DNA of 64,000 nucleotides from Lachnospiraceae bacterium UBA3814 (GCA_002368575.1 DFEA01000018.1:4053-68052), one strand, 5' to 3'; positions 34,703 to 43,998 are shown, numbered from the stretch's first letter. Notes: a model not told the origin generated them from the sequence alone. A program made the numbers and translations.

Positions 34703-35929
34703 ATGGCAGTAAATGAACAGGAGGTTGAACAGATCGTCAAGCAGATCCTTGGACAGCTTTCCGGCGGGCAGAGTGCTTCATATACGGCAGCGCCCAAAAC
34801 TTCGGCAGCTGGCGGAGACCTTCCTTCCGTAGCTCATGTTGCGATGCTTACGGAGCTTGAAAAATTTGAAGTCAAGGAATTCCCCATGCCTGCGGTAGGC
34901 GACGATGATATCCTTGTAAAGGTCGAGGGCTGCGGTGTCTGCGGAACGGACGCCCATGAATATAAGAGAGATCCCTTCGGCCTTATCCCTGTGGCACTTG
35001 GTCATGAGGGTACCGGTGAGATCGTCAGAATGGGAAAGAATGTTAAAAGGGACAGCGCCGGAAAGGAGCTTCACCTTGGAGATAAGGTCGTCACCTGCAT
35101 GATCTTCAAGGATGATCCCGAGATAACCATGTTCGACCTTAATAAGCAGAACGTCGGGGATGCCGATGTTTACGGACTTCTTCCCGATGACAACATTCAT
35201 CTTAACGGATGGTTTTCGGATTATATCCTCATAAGAGGAGGCTCGACCGTATTTAATGTAAGTGATCTCGACCTGGATTCCAGGATACTTATCGAGCCCT
35301 GCGCGGTTTTAGTGCATGCGGTAGAGAGAGCAAAGACCACGGGAATACTTCGCTTTAACAGCAGGGTCGTTGTGCAGGGCTGCGGGCCTATCGGTCTTAT
35401 CTGCATAGCGGTGCTTCGTACCATGGGAATTCAGAATATCACGGCTGTAGACGGCAATGAAGCAAGGCTCAGCTTCGCAAAGAGGATGGGAGCCGACAAG
35501 ACAGTTAGTTTTAAGGATCACAACGGGATCGAGGCATTGACCAAGGCGGTCAACGACAGCTTCGGAGGTCATCCGGCTGATTTCGCCTTCCAGTGTACGG
35601 GAAATCCCAACGCTCACTCGAATATCTACAAGTTCATCCGTAATGGCGGCGGGCTTTGCGAGCTCGGCTTCTTCGTAAACGGCGGAGACGCAACCATCAA
35701 TCCTCATTTTGATCTCTGCTCCAAGGAGATCACGCTTGTAGGCTCGTGGGTATACACCTTAAGAGATTACGCCACCACCTTTGATTTCCTGAAAAGGGCA
35801 AAGGGCATCGGCCTTCCGATGGCGGAGCTCATTACACACCGCTTCCCTCTTGCGGATATCAATGAGGCGCTTAAGACCAATCTGGCAATGACAGGGCTTA
35901 AGATCGCGGTGGTGGATAATACCAGATAA
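34703..35929 (+). CDS. Zinc-dependent alcohol dehydrogenase with encapsulation peptide
   Basis: A 408-residue medium-chain dehydrogenase. Residues 1-20 (NEQEVEQIVKQILGQLS) form an amphipathic helix, followed by a flexible Ser/Ala/Gly linker to about 45, the usual layout of BMC cargo. The catalytic zinc site is GCGVCGTDAHE and LGHEGTGE; the NAD fold is VVQGCGPIGLICI. In classic Pdu compartments this job belongs to an iron-type PduQ; here a zinc enzyme would recycle NADH by reducing lactaldehyde and/or propionaldehyde. The usual four-Cys structural zinc loop is replaced by MIFKDDPEITMFDLNKQN. Start follows AAGGAGGAGAACTG. Confidence 0.88.
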   Translation: MAVNEQEVEQIVKQILGQLSGGQSASYTAAPKTSAAGGDLPSVAHVAMLTELEKFEVKEFPMPAVGDDDILVKVEGCGVCGTDAHEYKRDPFGLIPVALGHEGTGEIVRMGKNVKRDSAGKELHLGDKVVTCMIFKDDPEITMFDLNKQNVGDADVYGLLPDDNIHLNGWFSDYILIRGGSTVFNVSDLDLDSRILIEPCAVLVHAVERAKTTGILRFNSRVVVQGCGPIGLICIAVLRTMGIQNITAVDGNEARLSFAKRMGADKTVSFKDHNGIEALTKAVNDSFGGHPADFAFQCTGNPNAHSNIYKFIRNGGGLCELGFFVNGGDATINPHFDLCSKEITLVGSWVYTLRDYATTFDFLKRAKGIGLPMAELITHRFPLADINEALKTNLAMTGLKIAVVDNTR

Positions 35930-35982
35930 CAGAAAGAAACCGTTTGGGAGCTTTGACGGTTTTATGGTCAGGAGAAAAGGTT

Positions 35983-36351
35983 ATGGAAGAAATTTTACGG
36001 GTTGATGGCGGAAGTGCTCCGGAGGGTACGGCCGAAACAGAGGAAGCGGTAGGCCTTTTGGAGGTTTTTGGTCTGGTGTGTGCATTCCTTGCCGCCGATG
36101 CGGGGTGCAAGGCCGGAAATGTCCGCCTTGAGGTGTTTGACAAGAATAAGCCGGCCAATGCCGACGCTCTGCCGGTGCCTCTTTTAGTGACCGTTAAGTT
36201 CAGGGGCGACATAGAGGACGTTACGGAAGCGATGAAGGCGGCCGAGGCCGTTGCCCTTGCAAATTCCGGTATAGTAACCAAACATATAATTCCGAGACCC
36301 ACAAAGGACACGGAGAAAATGCTGAAGATCAGCGCGTTGGATAAGGATTGA
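35983..36351 (+). CDS. Divergent BMC-H shell protein with N-terminal extension
   Basis: A 122-residue protein with one BMC fold ([20 protein letters not shown], later [15 protein letters not shown]). About 20 residues precede the domain, and the segment that lines the hexamer pore is replaced by a longer loop, [17 protein letters not shown], instead of KIGSGL. The pore may therefore pass different molecules. The ATG at 35983 follows CAGGAGAAAAGG; the in-frame ATG at 35944 has no ribosome site. Confidence 0.82.
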   Translation: MEEILRVDGGSAPEGTAETEEAVGLLEVFGLVCAFLAADAGCKAGNVRLEVFDKNKPANADALPVPLLVTVKFRGDIEDVTEAMKAAEAVALANSGIVTKHIIPRPTKDTEKMLKISALDKD

Positions 36352-36377
36352 AATACTTTTCTGAAAGGAGTAAGAAG

Positions 36378-36659
36378 ATGTCACAGGAAGCATTAGGTAT
36401 GGTTGAAACAAGAGGTCTCACAGCCGCTATCGAGGCTGCAGATGCCATGACAAAGGCAGCGGAGGTCGTTCTGATCGGAACGGAGAAGATCGGATCGGGA
36501 CTCGTTACTGTCATGGTAAGAGGCGATGTCGGAGCCGTAAAGGCAGCTGTTGAAGCGGGAACCGCGGCCGCAAGCAAGCTTGGTGAGCTTGTTGCGAATC
36601 ATGTTATCCCCAGGCCTCACAGCGATGTTGAGAAGATTCTTCCTAAGTTTAAGGCATAA
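36378..36659 (+). CDS. BMC-H shell protein (PduA/PduJ type)
   Basis: A 93-residue canonical hexamer-forming shell protein: [20 protein letters not shown], pore loop KIGSGL, then [15 protein letters not shown] and [15 protein letters not shown]. It should build the bulk of the shell facets and let substrates through a small pore. Start ATG 36378 follows AAAGGAGTAAGA. It is a close paralogue of the protein at 37076. Confidence 0.95.
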   Translation: MSQEALGMVETRGLTAAIEAADAMTKAAEVVLIGTEKIGSGLVTVMVRGDVGAVKAAVEAGTAAASKLGELVANHVIPRPHSDVEKILPKFKA

Positions 36660-36671
36660 AGACAGGATATT

Positions 36672-37031
36672 ATGGGAAAAGCGTATGGATTCATAGAAAT
36701 AACCGGAGTAGTAGCAGCTATAGACGCTCTGGACATAATGTGCAAGGCAGCGGATGTTACTCTGTCGACCTGGGAGCGTAAGCTCGGCGGAAGACTGGTC
36801 ACTCTGGTCATTGAGGGCGATGTCTCAGCCGTAAAACAGGCTGTGGAAGCCGGCAGTACACAGGCGATAAAGAAACCGGTGGCCTCCGGCGTTATCCCGA
36901 ATCCGCATCCTGAGATAGTTAAGATAGTAGAGCTTTCCGCAAGCCGCTTTAAGGGAAAGACAGAACCTTCTTCGGCTGCAAAGCTCCTCGGCGAGGATCC
37001 GCCGGACTTCAATTTACGTGAGAAGAAATAG
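36672..37031 (+). CDS. BMC-H shell protein with altered pore and C-terminal extension
   Basis: A 119-residue protein with one BMC domain (AYGFIEITGVVAAIDALDIM) whose pore loop reads ERKLGGRL rather than KIGSGL, giving a more charged opening. A tail of about 25 residues (for example SSAAKLLGEDPPDF) follows the domain, as in PduK-like proteins, but has no Fe-S cysteines. The start is 12 bases after the previous gene behind ACAGGATATT. Confidence 0.88.
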   Translation: MGKAYGFIEITGVVAAIDALDIMCKAADVTLSTWERKLGGRLVTLVIEGDVSAVKQAVEAGSTQAIKKPVASGVIPNPHPEIVKIVELSASRFKGKTEPSSAAKLLGEDPPDFNLREKK

Positions 37032-37075
37032 TGTAAGATCAGGTGGTTTGATTCAAAAAAAAGGAGGGTAAATTA

Positions 37076-37357
37076 ATGGCATCATTAGAAGCATTGGGAA
37101 TGGTTGAAACCAGAGGACTTGTAGCGGCTATCGAGGCTGCTGACGCTATGTGCAAGGCAGCAAACGTTACACTTATCGGTACGGAGAAGATCGGATCGGG
37201 ACTCGTTACCGTTATGGTAAGAGGCGATGTAGGTGCGGTTAAGTCATCCGTAGAGGCAGGCGCAAGCAGAGCCGGCGCTCTCGGAGAGCTTATTGCCACT
37301 CATGTGATCCCGAGACCTCACAATGACGTAGAGATGATCCTGCCGAAGTTACAGTAA
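37076..37357 (+). CDS. BMC-H shell protein (PduA/PduJ type)
   Basis: A 93-residue canonical shell hexamer, very similar to the protein at 36378 ([40 protein letters not shown]). The pair may arise from duplication and form mixed facets. A strong AAAAAGGAGGGTAAATTA site suggests high translation, in keeping with a major shell component. Confidence 0.95.
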   Translation: MASLEALGMVETRGLVAAIEAADAMCKAANVTLIGTEKIGSGLVTVMVRGDVGAVKSSVEAGASRAGALGELIATHVIPRPHNDVEMILPKLQ

Positions 37358-37413
37358 TGAGTGGATCGTTGTCTCAAACGATTTACGAAGCTGCGTGGAG
37401 GTTCTTATAATCT

Positions 37414-38070
37414 ATGGACAATTACAATAATGTAGAGTTGATCACCAGAATGGTTTTGGAGGCTGTGGAAGGCGCTCAGAAAAAGGGGCCCAGGATGACT
37501 GTGCCGATAGGGGTGTCCGCGCGCCATATCCACCTTTCGCAGGAGGATGTTGAAAAGCTGTTCGGCCCCGGCTACAAGCTCACCAAAAAGAAGGATCTGA
37601 TGGGAGGACAGTTTGCGGCAAACGAACAGTGCACCATAGTCGGCCTGAAGCTCAGGGCGATCGAAAACGTAAGGATACTCGGCCCTGTAAGGAAACAGAG
37701 CCAGGTCGAGATCTCCGCAACGGACGCAAGAACTCTGGGAGTCAAGGCTCCCCTGAGGGAGTCCGGAGATCTTGCGGGCTCTGCTCCTGTAGCCCTTGTC
37801 GGGCCTAAGGGAGCGGTATATCTTGATGAAGGCTGTATCGTGGCGGCAAGGCATATCCACATGACTCCGGAGCAGGCATCCGCGGCATGCTTAAAGGACG
37901 GTGACTATGTGACGGTAAGCATGGGCGACGAAAGGGGCGCTGTCCTTGACAGGGTAAAGATCCGTGTAGACAGCTCCTTTGACCTTGAGATGCATATCGA
38001 TACGGACGAGGCGAATGCCTGTCAGGTGAAGCAGGGCGATATAGCCGTCATCACCGGAAAACAAGTATAG
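37414..38070 (+). CDS. pduL: Phosphate propanoyltransferase PduL
   Basis: A 218-residue PduL enzyme that converts propionyl-CoA and phosphate to propionyl-phosphate and recycles CoA inside the shell. Two zinc-binding His motifs are clear: GVSARHIHLS and VAARHIHMTPEQA. The N-terminal NVELITRMVLEAVEG helix is a probable encapsulation peptide. Its product would give ATP through a propionate/acetate kinase, which is not in this window. The start has a weak upstream GTGGAGG. Confidence 0.94.
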   Translation: MDNYNNVELITRMVLEAVEGAQKKGPRMTVPIGVSARHIHLSQEDVEKLFGPGYKLTKKKDLMGGQFAANEQCTIVGLKLRAIENVRILGPVRKQSQVEISATDARTLGVKAPLRESGDLAGSAPVALVGPKGAVYLDEGCIVAARHIHMTPEQASAACLKDGDYVTVSMGDERGAVLDRVKIRVDSSFDLEMHIDTDEANACQVKQGDIAVITGKQV

Positions 38071-38169
38071 TGAGCGAAGTTTTTTCGTTCACTGAAGATG
38101 ATCCGTCCGGCCTGCCGGACAAACCGGCGCGGACATAGTGATTATTCAGAGGATAGAAATATTTCGGCC

Positions 38170-38433
38170 ATGATCATAGGAAAAGTTGTAGGGAGCCTGT
38201 TTTCAACGAGAAAAAGTGAAAAGCTTATCGGCAATAAGTTTATGATCGTCGAGCCCATAGAGGGTATGAGGGCGGATAAGGAACGTATGGTTGCCATCGA
38301 TATCATCGGGGCGGGCATCGGCGAAAAGGTTCTTATCGCAGAAGGCAGCGCCGCGAGGATAGGGTGCGATATGCCGGATGCCCCGGTTGACGCGGCGATA
38401 GTAGGAATTATCGATGAAGGACAGGATATCTGA
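38170..38433 (+). CDS. eutN: BMC-P vertex pentamer (EutN/CcmL/PduN family)
   Basis: An 87-residue shell vertex protein: MIIGKVVGSLFSTRKSEKL, then FMIVEPI, VAIDIIGAGIGEKVLIAEGS and DAAIVGIIDE. Five copies cap shell corners. The ATG at 38170 starts the conserved domain; the ribosome site (GAGGATAG) is somewhat distant, and a longer in-frame ATG at 38098 lacks family similarity in its added part. Only one BMC-P gene is present. Confidence 0.92.
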   Translation: MIIGKVVGSLFSTRKSEKLIGNKFMIVEPIEGMRADKERMVAIDIIGAGIGEKVLIAEGSAARIGCDMPDAPVDAAIVGIIDEGQDI

Positions 38434-38447
38434 TCCCGGAAGAGAAT

Positions 38448-39791
38448 ATGAAACAGATCGAAGAACTTAAAGCTATAGCTAAAGAAAATGGCGTTGTGGG
38501 GGCCGGCGGTGCCGGTTTCCCTTCCTACGCCAAAATGTCAGACAAAGCAGAGATAGTGATACTTAACTGCGTGGAATGCGAACCGCTGCTTAAGCCTCAC
38601 CGGCAGTTTCTGTATTATAAGGCCTTTGAGATAGTACAGATGCTTAATGAGCTGAGGGAAGCAATGGGCGCGCGAGAGGCCGTCATTGGTATAAAGGATG
38701 CCCACGTTCATACGATCGCTGCCTGCAGGGAGGTCATCAGGGACTATCCGAAGGTCAGGGTGTGTCCGGTGAGATCGACCTACCCTATGGGAGATGAGGT
38801 GATCCTTATCTATGAGACCACGGGAAGGGTCATAAAGCCCGGCGGGATCCCCATAGATGAGAACGTGGTCGTTTACAATACGGAGACCATGTATAACCTT
38901 TACAGGGCGGTTCATGAGAACGAACCGGTCTGCGAAAAGCTTCTTTCGGTGGTGGGAGAGGTTGAGCATCCGATATCCGTATTTGCTCCGGTAGGCGCTA
39001 CCGTCGGCGATGTCATAAAGGCAGCCGGGGGAGTGACCGTTAAGGAACCCGCTTATATCATGGGAGGCCCCATGATGGGAAGGCTGGGCTCGGAGGATAC
39101 CCTGATCACGAAAACTACCAATGCCGTTATCGTCTTGCAGAAGGAGCATACGATGGTAAGGCGTATGGTTAAGAATATAGAGATAGAAAAGAGAAGGGCC
39201 GCGTCAGCCTGCTGCCAGTGCAGGACCTGTACGGATCTCTGCCCCCGTCATGCGCTGGGGCATCCGATCGAGCCTCACAGGATAATGAGGGCTGTGGCAA
39301 ACAATGATGTGAGCGACCTTTCAGTGTTCATCAACTCGGCATACTGCTCAAGCTGCGGCCTGTGCGAGAACTATTCCTGTCCGCAGGGGCTTTCGCCGAG
39401 AAGCGTCATCGCACAGTTTAAGGCCGGCCTCAGGGCGGCAGGGATAAGAGCCGAGAAGATCGAGGAGCCCTGCAGGGTGGATAAGGACAGGGAGCTCAAA
39501 AAGGTCCCCGTTAAAAGGCTCAAGGCAAAGGTGGGACTGTATTCCTATGATGTTCCCGCCCCCTTTACCGATTCGGTCATAGAGGTTGACAGCGTAAGGA
39601 TACCCATGAATCAGCATATCGGTGCGCCTGCCGCGGTTTCGGTAAAGACAGGGGACCGTGTCACAAGGGGACAGAAGATAGGAACGGCACCTGAGGGTCT
39701 GGGCGTCGCGATCCACGCCTCCATTGACGGAACGGTCGAAAGCGTAAATGAAAGAGAAGTCGTAATCAGAAGAGTAAAAGGAAACGAATAG
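38448..39791 (+). CDS. pduS: PduS-type RnfC-like Fe-S flavoprotein (cobalamin reductase)
   Basis: A 447-residue protein of the PduS/RnfC family. The N-terminal flavin/NADH domain shows GVVGAGGAGFPSYAK and CVECEPLLKPHR; two 4Fe-4S motifs follow, CCQCRTCTDLCP near residue 255 and CSSCGLCENYSCP near residue 300; a C-terminal SLBB/barrel-sandwich part ends the chain. In Pdu compartments PduS reduces cobalamin for adenosylation, possibly passing electrons through PduT. In glycyl-radical BMCs related proteins occur too, so the role here may be general redox exchange. Confidence 0.93.
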   Translation: MKQIEELKAIAKENGVVGAGGAGFPSYAKMSDKAEIVILNCVECEPLLKPHRQFLYYKAFEIVQMLNELREAMGAREAVIGIKDAHVHTIAACREVIRDYPKVRVCPVRSTYPMGDEVILIYETTGRVIKPGGIPIDENVVVYNTETMYNLYRAVHENEPVCEKLLSVVGEVEHPISVFAPVGATVGDVIKAAGGVTVKEPAYIMGGPMMGRLGSEDTLITKTTNAVIVLQKEHTMVRRMVKNIEIEKRRAASACCQCRTCTDLCPRHALGHPIEPHRIMRAVANNDVSDLSVFINSAYCSSCGLCENYSCPQGLSPRSVIAQFKAGLRAAGIRAEKIEEPCRVDKDRELKKVPVKRLKAKVGLYSYDVPAPFTDSVIEVDSVRIPMNQHIGAPAAVSVKTGDRVTRGQKIGTAPEGLGVAIHASIDGTVESVNEREVVIRRVKGNE

Positions 39792-39828
39792 GTTCGTTTC
39801 CCGTATATATCGAAAGGCAGATTATTTT

Positions 39829-40377
39829 ATGGCACGTGCGATTGGAATGGTAGAGATCACAACTGTATCGAGCGGGTTTCTGGCCGCCGACGAGATGGCA
39901 AAGACCGCGGATGTTGAGGTGCTTCAGGCGGAGGTCACCTGTCCCGGGAAATTTGTCATACTGATAGCGGGAGAGCTTGCGGCGGTAAAGAGCTCGGTAG
40001 AAAGGGCTTCGGAGCTATGCCGTGAGAAGCTTATCGATACCTTTGTCCTGGGAAATCCTCATGAATCCATTTTCCCCGCGATCTACGGGACCTCAGAGCC
40101 TGAGGAGATAGACGCCCTCGGTGTGCTTGAGACCTATGACGTTGCGGCGATGATAGAGGCCGCGGATATAGCGGCAAAGACCGCGATCGTACAGCTCATT
40201 GAACTGAGGCTTGCAAAGGGGATGTGCGGGAAGAGCTATATGACCCTTACAGGGACCGTATCGGCGGTAGAGGCAGCTATAGAGAAGGCGAAGGCGGATG
40301 CCGGCGAGAAAGGCATGTTCCTTGACAGTGTGGTGATCGCCAATCCCTCGGACCGCATCAGAAAATATATCTTTTGA
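39829..40377 (+). CDS. pduT: BMC-T tandem-domain shell protein (PduT type)
   Basis: A 182-residue protein with two BMC domains (1-90, 95-182), forming trimers. The first domain has Cys38 in VTCPGKF, matching the cysteine that binds a 4Fe-4S cluster at the pore of PduT, so it probably conducts electrons across the shell. It stands directly after pduS, its likely partner. Start follows CGAAAGGCAGA. Confidence 0.94.
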   Translation: MARAIGMVEITTVSSGFLAADEMAKTADVEVLQAEVTCPGKFVILIAGELAAVKSSVERASELCREKLIDTFVLGNPHESIFPAIYGTSEPEEIDALGVLETYDVAAMIEAADIAAKTAIVQLIELRLAKGMCGKSYMTLTGTVSAVEAAIEKAKADAGEKGMFLDSVVIANPSDRIRKYIF

Positions 40378-40391
40378 GAGGCAAAACTGTT

Positions 40392-41156
40392 ATGCTTGCG
40401 GCGGAAAGAAGGAGCCGGATTTTAGAAAAGCTTTATGAGGAACGCTCGGTGGTGGTAAGCGAGCTGAGCAGGGAGTTTGAGGTTTCCGAGGAAACGATAC
40501 GGAGGGATCTTGAAAAGCTTTCCGACGACGGTCAGGTTGTAAAAAGCTATGGCGGTGCCGTATTAAATGATAAGATGAGCATCGATCTTCCGTTCAATGT
40601 CAGGCAGAAGGAAAATCCGGGGGGAAAACAGAAAATAGCGGAGCTTGTCTGCAAAGAGATCGGCGACGGGGATCATATATTACTGGATGCCTCCACAACA
40701 TCCGTTTTTATCGCCAGGAATCTTAAGCAGAAAAAGCGGATGACCATTATCACAAATTCAATAGAAAACCTTCTGGAGCTGTCGGAGGCTTCGGATATCA
40801 ATGTTATTTCAACCGGCGGGGTATTTAATCCCGCGACCATGTCCCTTCTCGGAAGAAGGACCGCGGAGGTGATAAGGCTGTATAACGTGGATAAGGTTTT
40901 CATGTCCTGCAAGGCTATTGACAAGGAAAAGGGCATCATGGACGGAAACGATGATATATCCAGCATAAAGCAGGAGATGATCGCTTCGGCCTCGAGGGTA
41001 TATCTGGCGGTGGATTCAAGCAAGTTTTCAAAGCTTGCCCTGTCAAGGATATGTCCCCTTTCATCCGTGGATGTGCTCATTACAGATAAGAAGCCCTCTG
41101 AGGAATGGATGAGGGCTTTTAAGGAAAACAATATCGAATGCATCTATGCAGAGTAA
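40392..41156 (+). CDS. DeoR-family transcriptional regulator
   Basis: A 254-residue repressor-type protein. The N-terminal winged helix-turn-helix is ERRSRILEKLYEERSVVVSE through EVSEETIRRDLEKLSDDG; the C-terminal sugar-phosphate isomerase-like sensor has DASTTSVFIARNL, TNSIENLLEL and STGGVFNPATMSLLG. Family members sense phosphorylated sugars or related intermediates. It lies within the BMC operon between the shell genes and the dehydratase genes and is the likely reader of the four-copy array at 31600-31663. The ATG at 40392 is preferred over the 40374 ATG because the family domain starts there. Confidence 0.9.
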   Translation: MLAAERRSRILEKLYEERSVVVSELSREFEVSEETIRRDLEKLSDDGQVVKSYGGAVLNDKMSIDLPFNVRQKENPGGKQKIAELVCKEIGDGDHILLDASTTSVFIARNLKQKKRMTIITNSIENLLELSEASDINVISTGGVFNPATMSLLGRRTAEVIRLYNVDKVFMSCKAIDKEKGIMDGNDDISSIKQEMIASASRVYLAVDSSKFSKLALSRICPLSSVDVLITDKKPSEEWMRAFKENNIECIYAE

Positions 41157-41177
41157 TGAAATGTTGAGGGACGACTC

Positions 41178-42842
41178 ATGAAAAGATCAAAAAGATTTGA
41201 GGCCCTGGATAAGAGGCCTGTGAATCTGGACGGATATATAAATGAATGGCCGGAAATGGGTTTTACGGCAATGAAGAGCCCGTATGATCCAAAGCCCTCT
41301 ATCCGTATCGAAAACGGAAGGGTAACGGAGCTTGACGAAAAGCCCCGGGAGGAATTTGACTTTATCGATCAGTTCATAGCGGATTTCGCGATCGATACAT
41401 CGAGAGCGGAAAGCTCTATGGCAGTGTCCTCGCTGGATATAGCTAGAATGATAGTGGATATCCATGTTTCAAGGAAGGAGGTCCTTGAGGTGGTGCGCGG
41501 GATAACTCCCGCAAAGATGGCAGAGGTCATAAACTGTCTTAATGTGGTGGAGCTTATGATGGGAATGCAGAAGCTCCGCGCGAGGAAAAAGCCGGGGAAT
41601 CAGGCTCATATCACGAATCTTAAGGATGATCCGGTTCAGATAGCGGCTGATGCCGCGGAGGGTGCCTTAAGAGGCTTTGCCGAGGAAGAAACCACCATGG
41701 GGGTAGCAAGATATGCGCCCCTTTCCGCGATGGCACTGCTGATAGGGTCTCAGATCGGAAGACCGGGAGTGCTTACCCAGTGCTCGGCGGAGGAGGCTAC
41801 CGAGCTTGACCTTGGCATCAGGGGCCTTACCACCTATGCGGAGACTCTTTCCGTATACGGAACGGAAAAGGTATTCATAGACGGAGACGATACTCCCTAT
41901 TCCAAGGCCTTCCTGAATTCGGCCTATGCCTCCCGCGGGCTTAAGGTCCGCTTTACCTCAGGCTCCGGCTCAGAGGTCCTGATGGGGCACAGCGAGAAAA
42001 AATCCATGCTGTATCTTGAGTGCAGATGCCTTTATGTAACAAAGGGAGCGGGAAGCCAGGGGATACAGAACGGGTCGGTGAGCTGCATCGGAGTTCCGGG
42101 GGCGGTTCCTTCGGGGATCAGAGAGGTGCTGGGAGAAAATCTGGTGGCGGCGCTTTTGGGACTTGAATGCGCTTCCTCCAATGACCAGAGCTTTTCCAAT
42201 TCGGATATGAGAAGGACTGCAAGGACGATGCTGCAGTTTCTTCCCGGTACGGATTTTATCTTTTCGGGGTACGCGGCAGAGCCCAACTATGACAACATGT
42301 TTGCGGGATCGAATTTTGATGCCGAGGATTTTGATGATTACAATGTATTACAGCGTGATATGCAGGTGGACGGGGGTCTTCGTCCCGTAACGGAGGAGGA
42401 TGTCATCCGTGTAAGGAACAGGGCCGCGAAGGCAGTTCAGGCTGTGTTCAGGCAGTTAGGGCTTTCACCTGTGTCAGACGAGCAGGTAGAGGCTGTGACC
42501 TATGCCCACGGAAGTAAGGATACCCTTCCGAGAGATGTCACCGCGGATCTTATGGCGGCAGAGGATGTGCTTAAGAGAGGGATCACCGGGATAGATGTGG
42601 TAAGGGCGCTTGCCGAAACAGGCTTTGAGGATGTGGCTGAGAGCGTTTTAAACATGCTCAAGCAGAGGGTTGCCGGGGATTACATGCAGACCGCGGCGAT
42701 CCTTGACAGGGATTTCCGTGTTCTTTCCGGAGTCAATACTCCCAATGATTATATGGGACCGGGAACCGGCTACAGGGTAGACGGAGAGCGATGGGAGGAG
42801 ATCAAGAGGATCCCCCATATAATAGATCCGAAGGACATATAG
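41178..42842 (+). CDS. pduC: B12-dependent diol/glycerol dehydratase large subunit
   Basis: A 554-residue TIM-barrel subunit of full normal length. Recognisable parts are RPVNLDGYINEWPEMG, PGNQAHITNLKDDPVQIAAD, TSGSGSEVLMGHSEKKSM, CIGVPGAVPSGIRE and PNDYMGPGTGYRVDGERW. With PduD and PduE it binds adenosylcobalamin and converts 1,2-propanediol to propionaldehyde. It opens the 3' B12 module of the operon, 21 bases after the DeoR gene, with no visible promoter of its own. Confidence 0.96.
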   Translation: MKRSKRFEALDKRPVNLDGYINEWPEMGFTAMKSPYDPKPSIRIENGRVTELDEKPREEFDFIDQFIADFAIDTSRAESSMAVSSLDIARMIVDIHVSRKEVLEVVRGITPAKMAEVINCLNVVELMMGMQKLRARKKPGNQAHITNLKDDPVQIAADAAEGALRGFAEEETTMGVARYAPLSAMALLIGSQIGRPGVLTQCSAEEATELDLGIRGLTTYAETLSVYGTEKVFIDGDDTPYSKAFLNSAYASRGLKVRFTSGSGSEVLMGHSEKKSMLYLECRCLYVTKGAGSQGIQNGSVSCIGVPGAVPSGIREVLGENLVAALLGLECASSNDQSFSNSDMRRTARTMLQFLPGTDFIFSGYAAEPNYDNMFAGSNFDAEDFDDYNVLQRDMQVDGGLRPVTEEDVIRVRNRAAKAVQAVFRQLGLSPVSDEQVEAVTYAHGSKDTLPRDVTADLMAAEDVLKRGITGIDVVRALAETGFEDVAESVLNMLKQRVAGDYMQTAAILDRDFRVLSGVNTPNDYMGPGTGYRVDGERWEEIKRIPHIIDPKDI

Positions 42843-42905
42843 ACGGATCGGAGCAAACTGAAGTCTGCGCCTGAGCGCACGAGCTGCAGGGCAGATCGGG
42901 AGGGT

Positions 42906-43604
42906 ATGATGCAGTATAGTGAAGAATACATAAACCGGATCGCGGAGCTTATAATCTCTGAGATCAGAAAAAGGAGCGATAAGGACGGCGGGTCCTTCAC
43001 GGCGGAAGAAACCGGGTTTAAGGGCACTGCGGACGGACTGGCAGGCAGAGACCGTATAAATCCCGAGAAAACCTCCTATGCCGATTTCCCCAGGGCAAAG
43101 CAGGGAAATGATCCGAAGGAGGTCGTCATCGGTGTGGGTGCCGCCTTTCAGAGAGAGATAAAAAAGACGATCTGCGGAATACCTCTTGACGAGGTGCTTA
43201 AAAATGTTAAGGCGGGGATCGAGGAAGAGGGAATGATCCCAAGGGTGGTCAAGATCCTTGACACCTCTGACGTATGCTTTATGGCTCTGGAGGCTGCGAA
43301 GCTTTCAGGCTCGGGCATAGGCATAGGGATACAGTCAAAGGGTACCACCGTTATCCATCAGAGGGATCTGTATCCGCTTTCCAATCTTGAGCTTTTTCCG
43401 CAGGCCCCTCTTATGACCCTTGAGACCTACAGAAGGATAGGGCAGAATGCGGCAAAATATGTTAAGGGAGAGCAGGTGACTCCGATCCCCTGTGAAAACG
43501 ATCCCATGTCAAGGCCAAAGTACCAGGTAAAGGCGGCTCTTATGCACATAGCGGAGACAGAGCAGTTAGATCCTGCGGTCGGAAAGATAGAGTGGGAGGG
43601 TTGA
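42906..43604 (+). CDS. pduD: Diol dehydratase medium subunit
   Basis: A 232-residue subunit. The first 25 residues ([20 protein letters not shown]) form the amphipathic helix known to target PduCDE to the shell; a disordered stretch follows to about residue 65. The cobalamin-binding core begins near [19 protein letters not shown] and includes [19 protein letters not shown] and [11 protein letters not shown]. The start follows CGGGAGGGT; ATG codons at 42906 and 42909 are both possible. Confidence 0.95.
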   Translation: MMQYSEEYINRIAELIISEIRKRSDKDGGSFTAEETGFKGTADGLAGRDRINPEKTSYADFPRAKQGNDPKEVVIGVGAAFQREIKKTICGIPLDEVLKNVKAGIEEEGMIPRVVKILDTSDVCFMALEAAKLSGSGIGIGIQSKGTTVIHQRDLYPLSNLELFPQAPLMTLETYRRIGQNAAKYVKGEQVTPIPCENDPMSRPKYQVKAALMHIAETEQLDPAVGKIEWEG

Positions 43605-43605
43605 G

Positions 43606-43998
43606 ATGCGCTATCCTTTAGGTGAATACGAAAAAGACAATATAACCTCCAAGACAGGAAAAAAGCTCAGTGACATCACTCTTGACGAGGTCAGGAAAAA
43701 CCATGTGGAGGCTGAGGACATAAAGATATCTCCCGAGGTGTTAAAGGCCCAGGGACAGGTCGCGAGGGAGGCCGGGAACGCTCCGATGGAGAAAAACTTT
43801 GAGAGAGCGGCGGAGCTTGTTAATGTTCCCGATGATGTGATCCTTAAGATGTATGATAAGCTGAGGCCTAACCGCTCCACAAAGCTGGAGCTTGTTACCA
43901 TGGCTAAGGAGCTTCTGGAAAAATACGACGCAAAAAACTGCGCGAGGCTTGTTATGGAGGCGGCAGAGGTATACGATAAGAGAGGGATACTTAAGTGA
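43606..43998 (+). CDS. pduE: Diol dehydratase small subunit
   Basis: A 130-residue small subunit with the helical core YPLGEYEKDNITSKTGKKLS, LDEVRKNHVEAEDIKISPE, and LRPNRSTKLELVTMAKELLE. The enterobacterial and lactobacillar proteins are about 170 residues; the missing part is the N-terminal extension, which carries a targeting-type segment in some of them. The gene follows pduD by one base and its stop overlaps the pduG start (GTGA), showing tight coupling. Confidence 0.94.
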   Translation: MRYPLGEYEKDNITSKTGKKLSDITLDEVRKNHVEAEDIKISPEVLKAQGQVAREAGNAPMEKNFERAAELVNVPDDVILKMYDKLRPNRSTKLELVTMAKELLEKYDAKNCARLVMEAAEVYDKRGILK

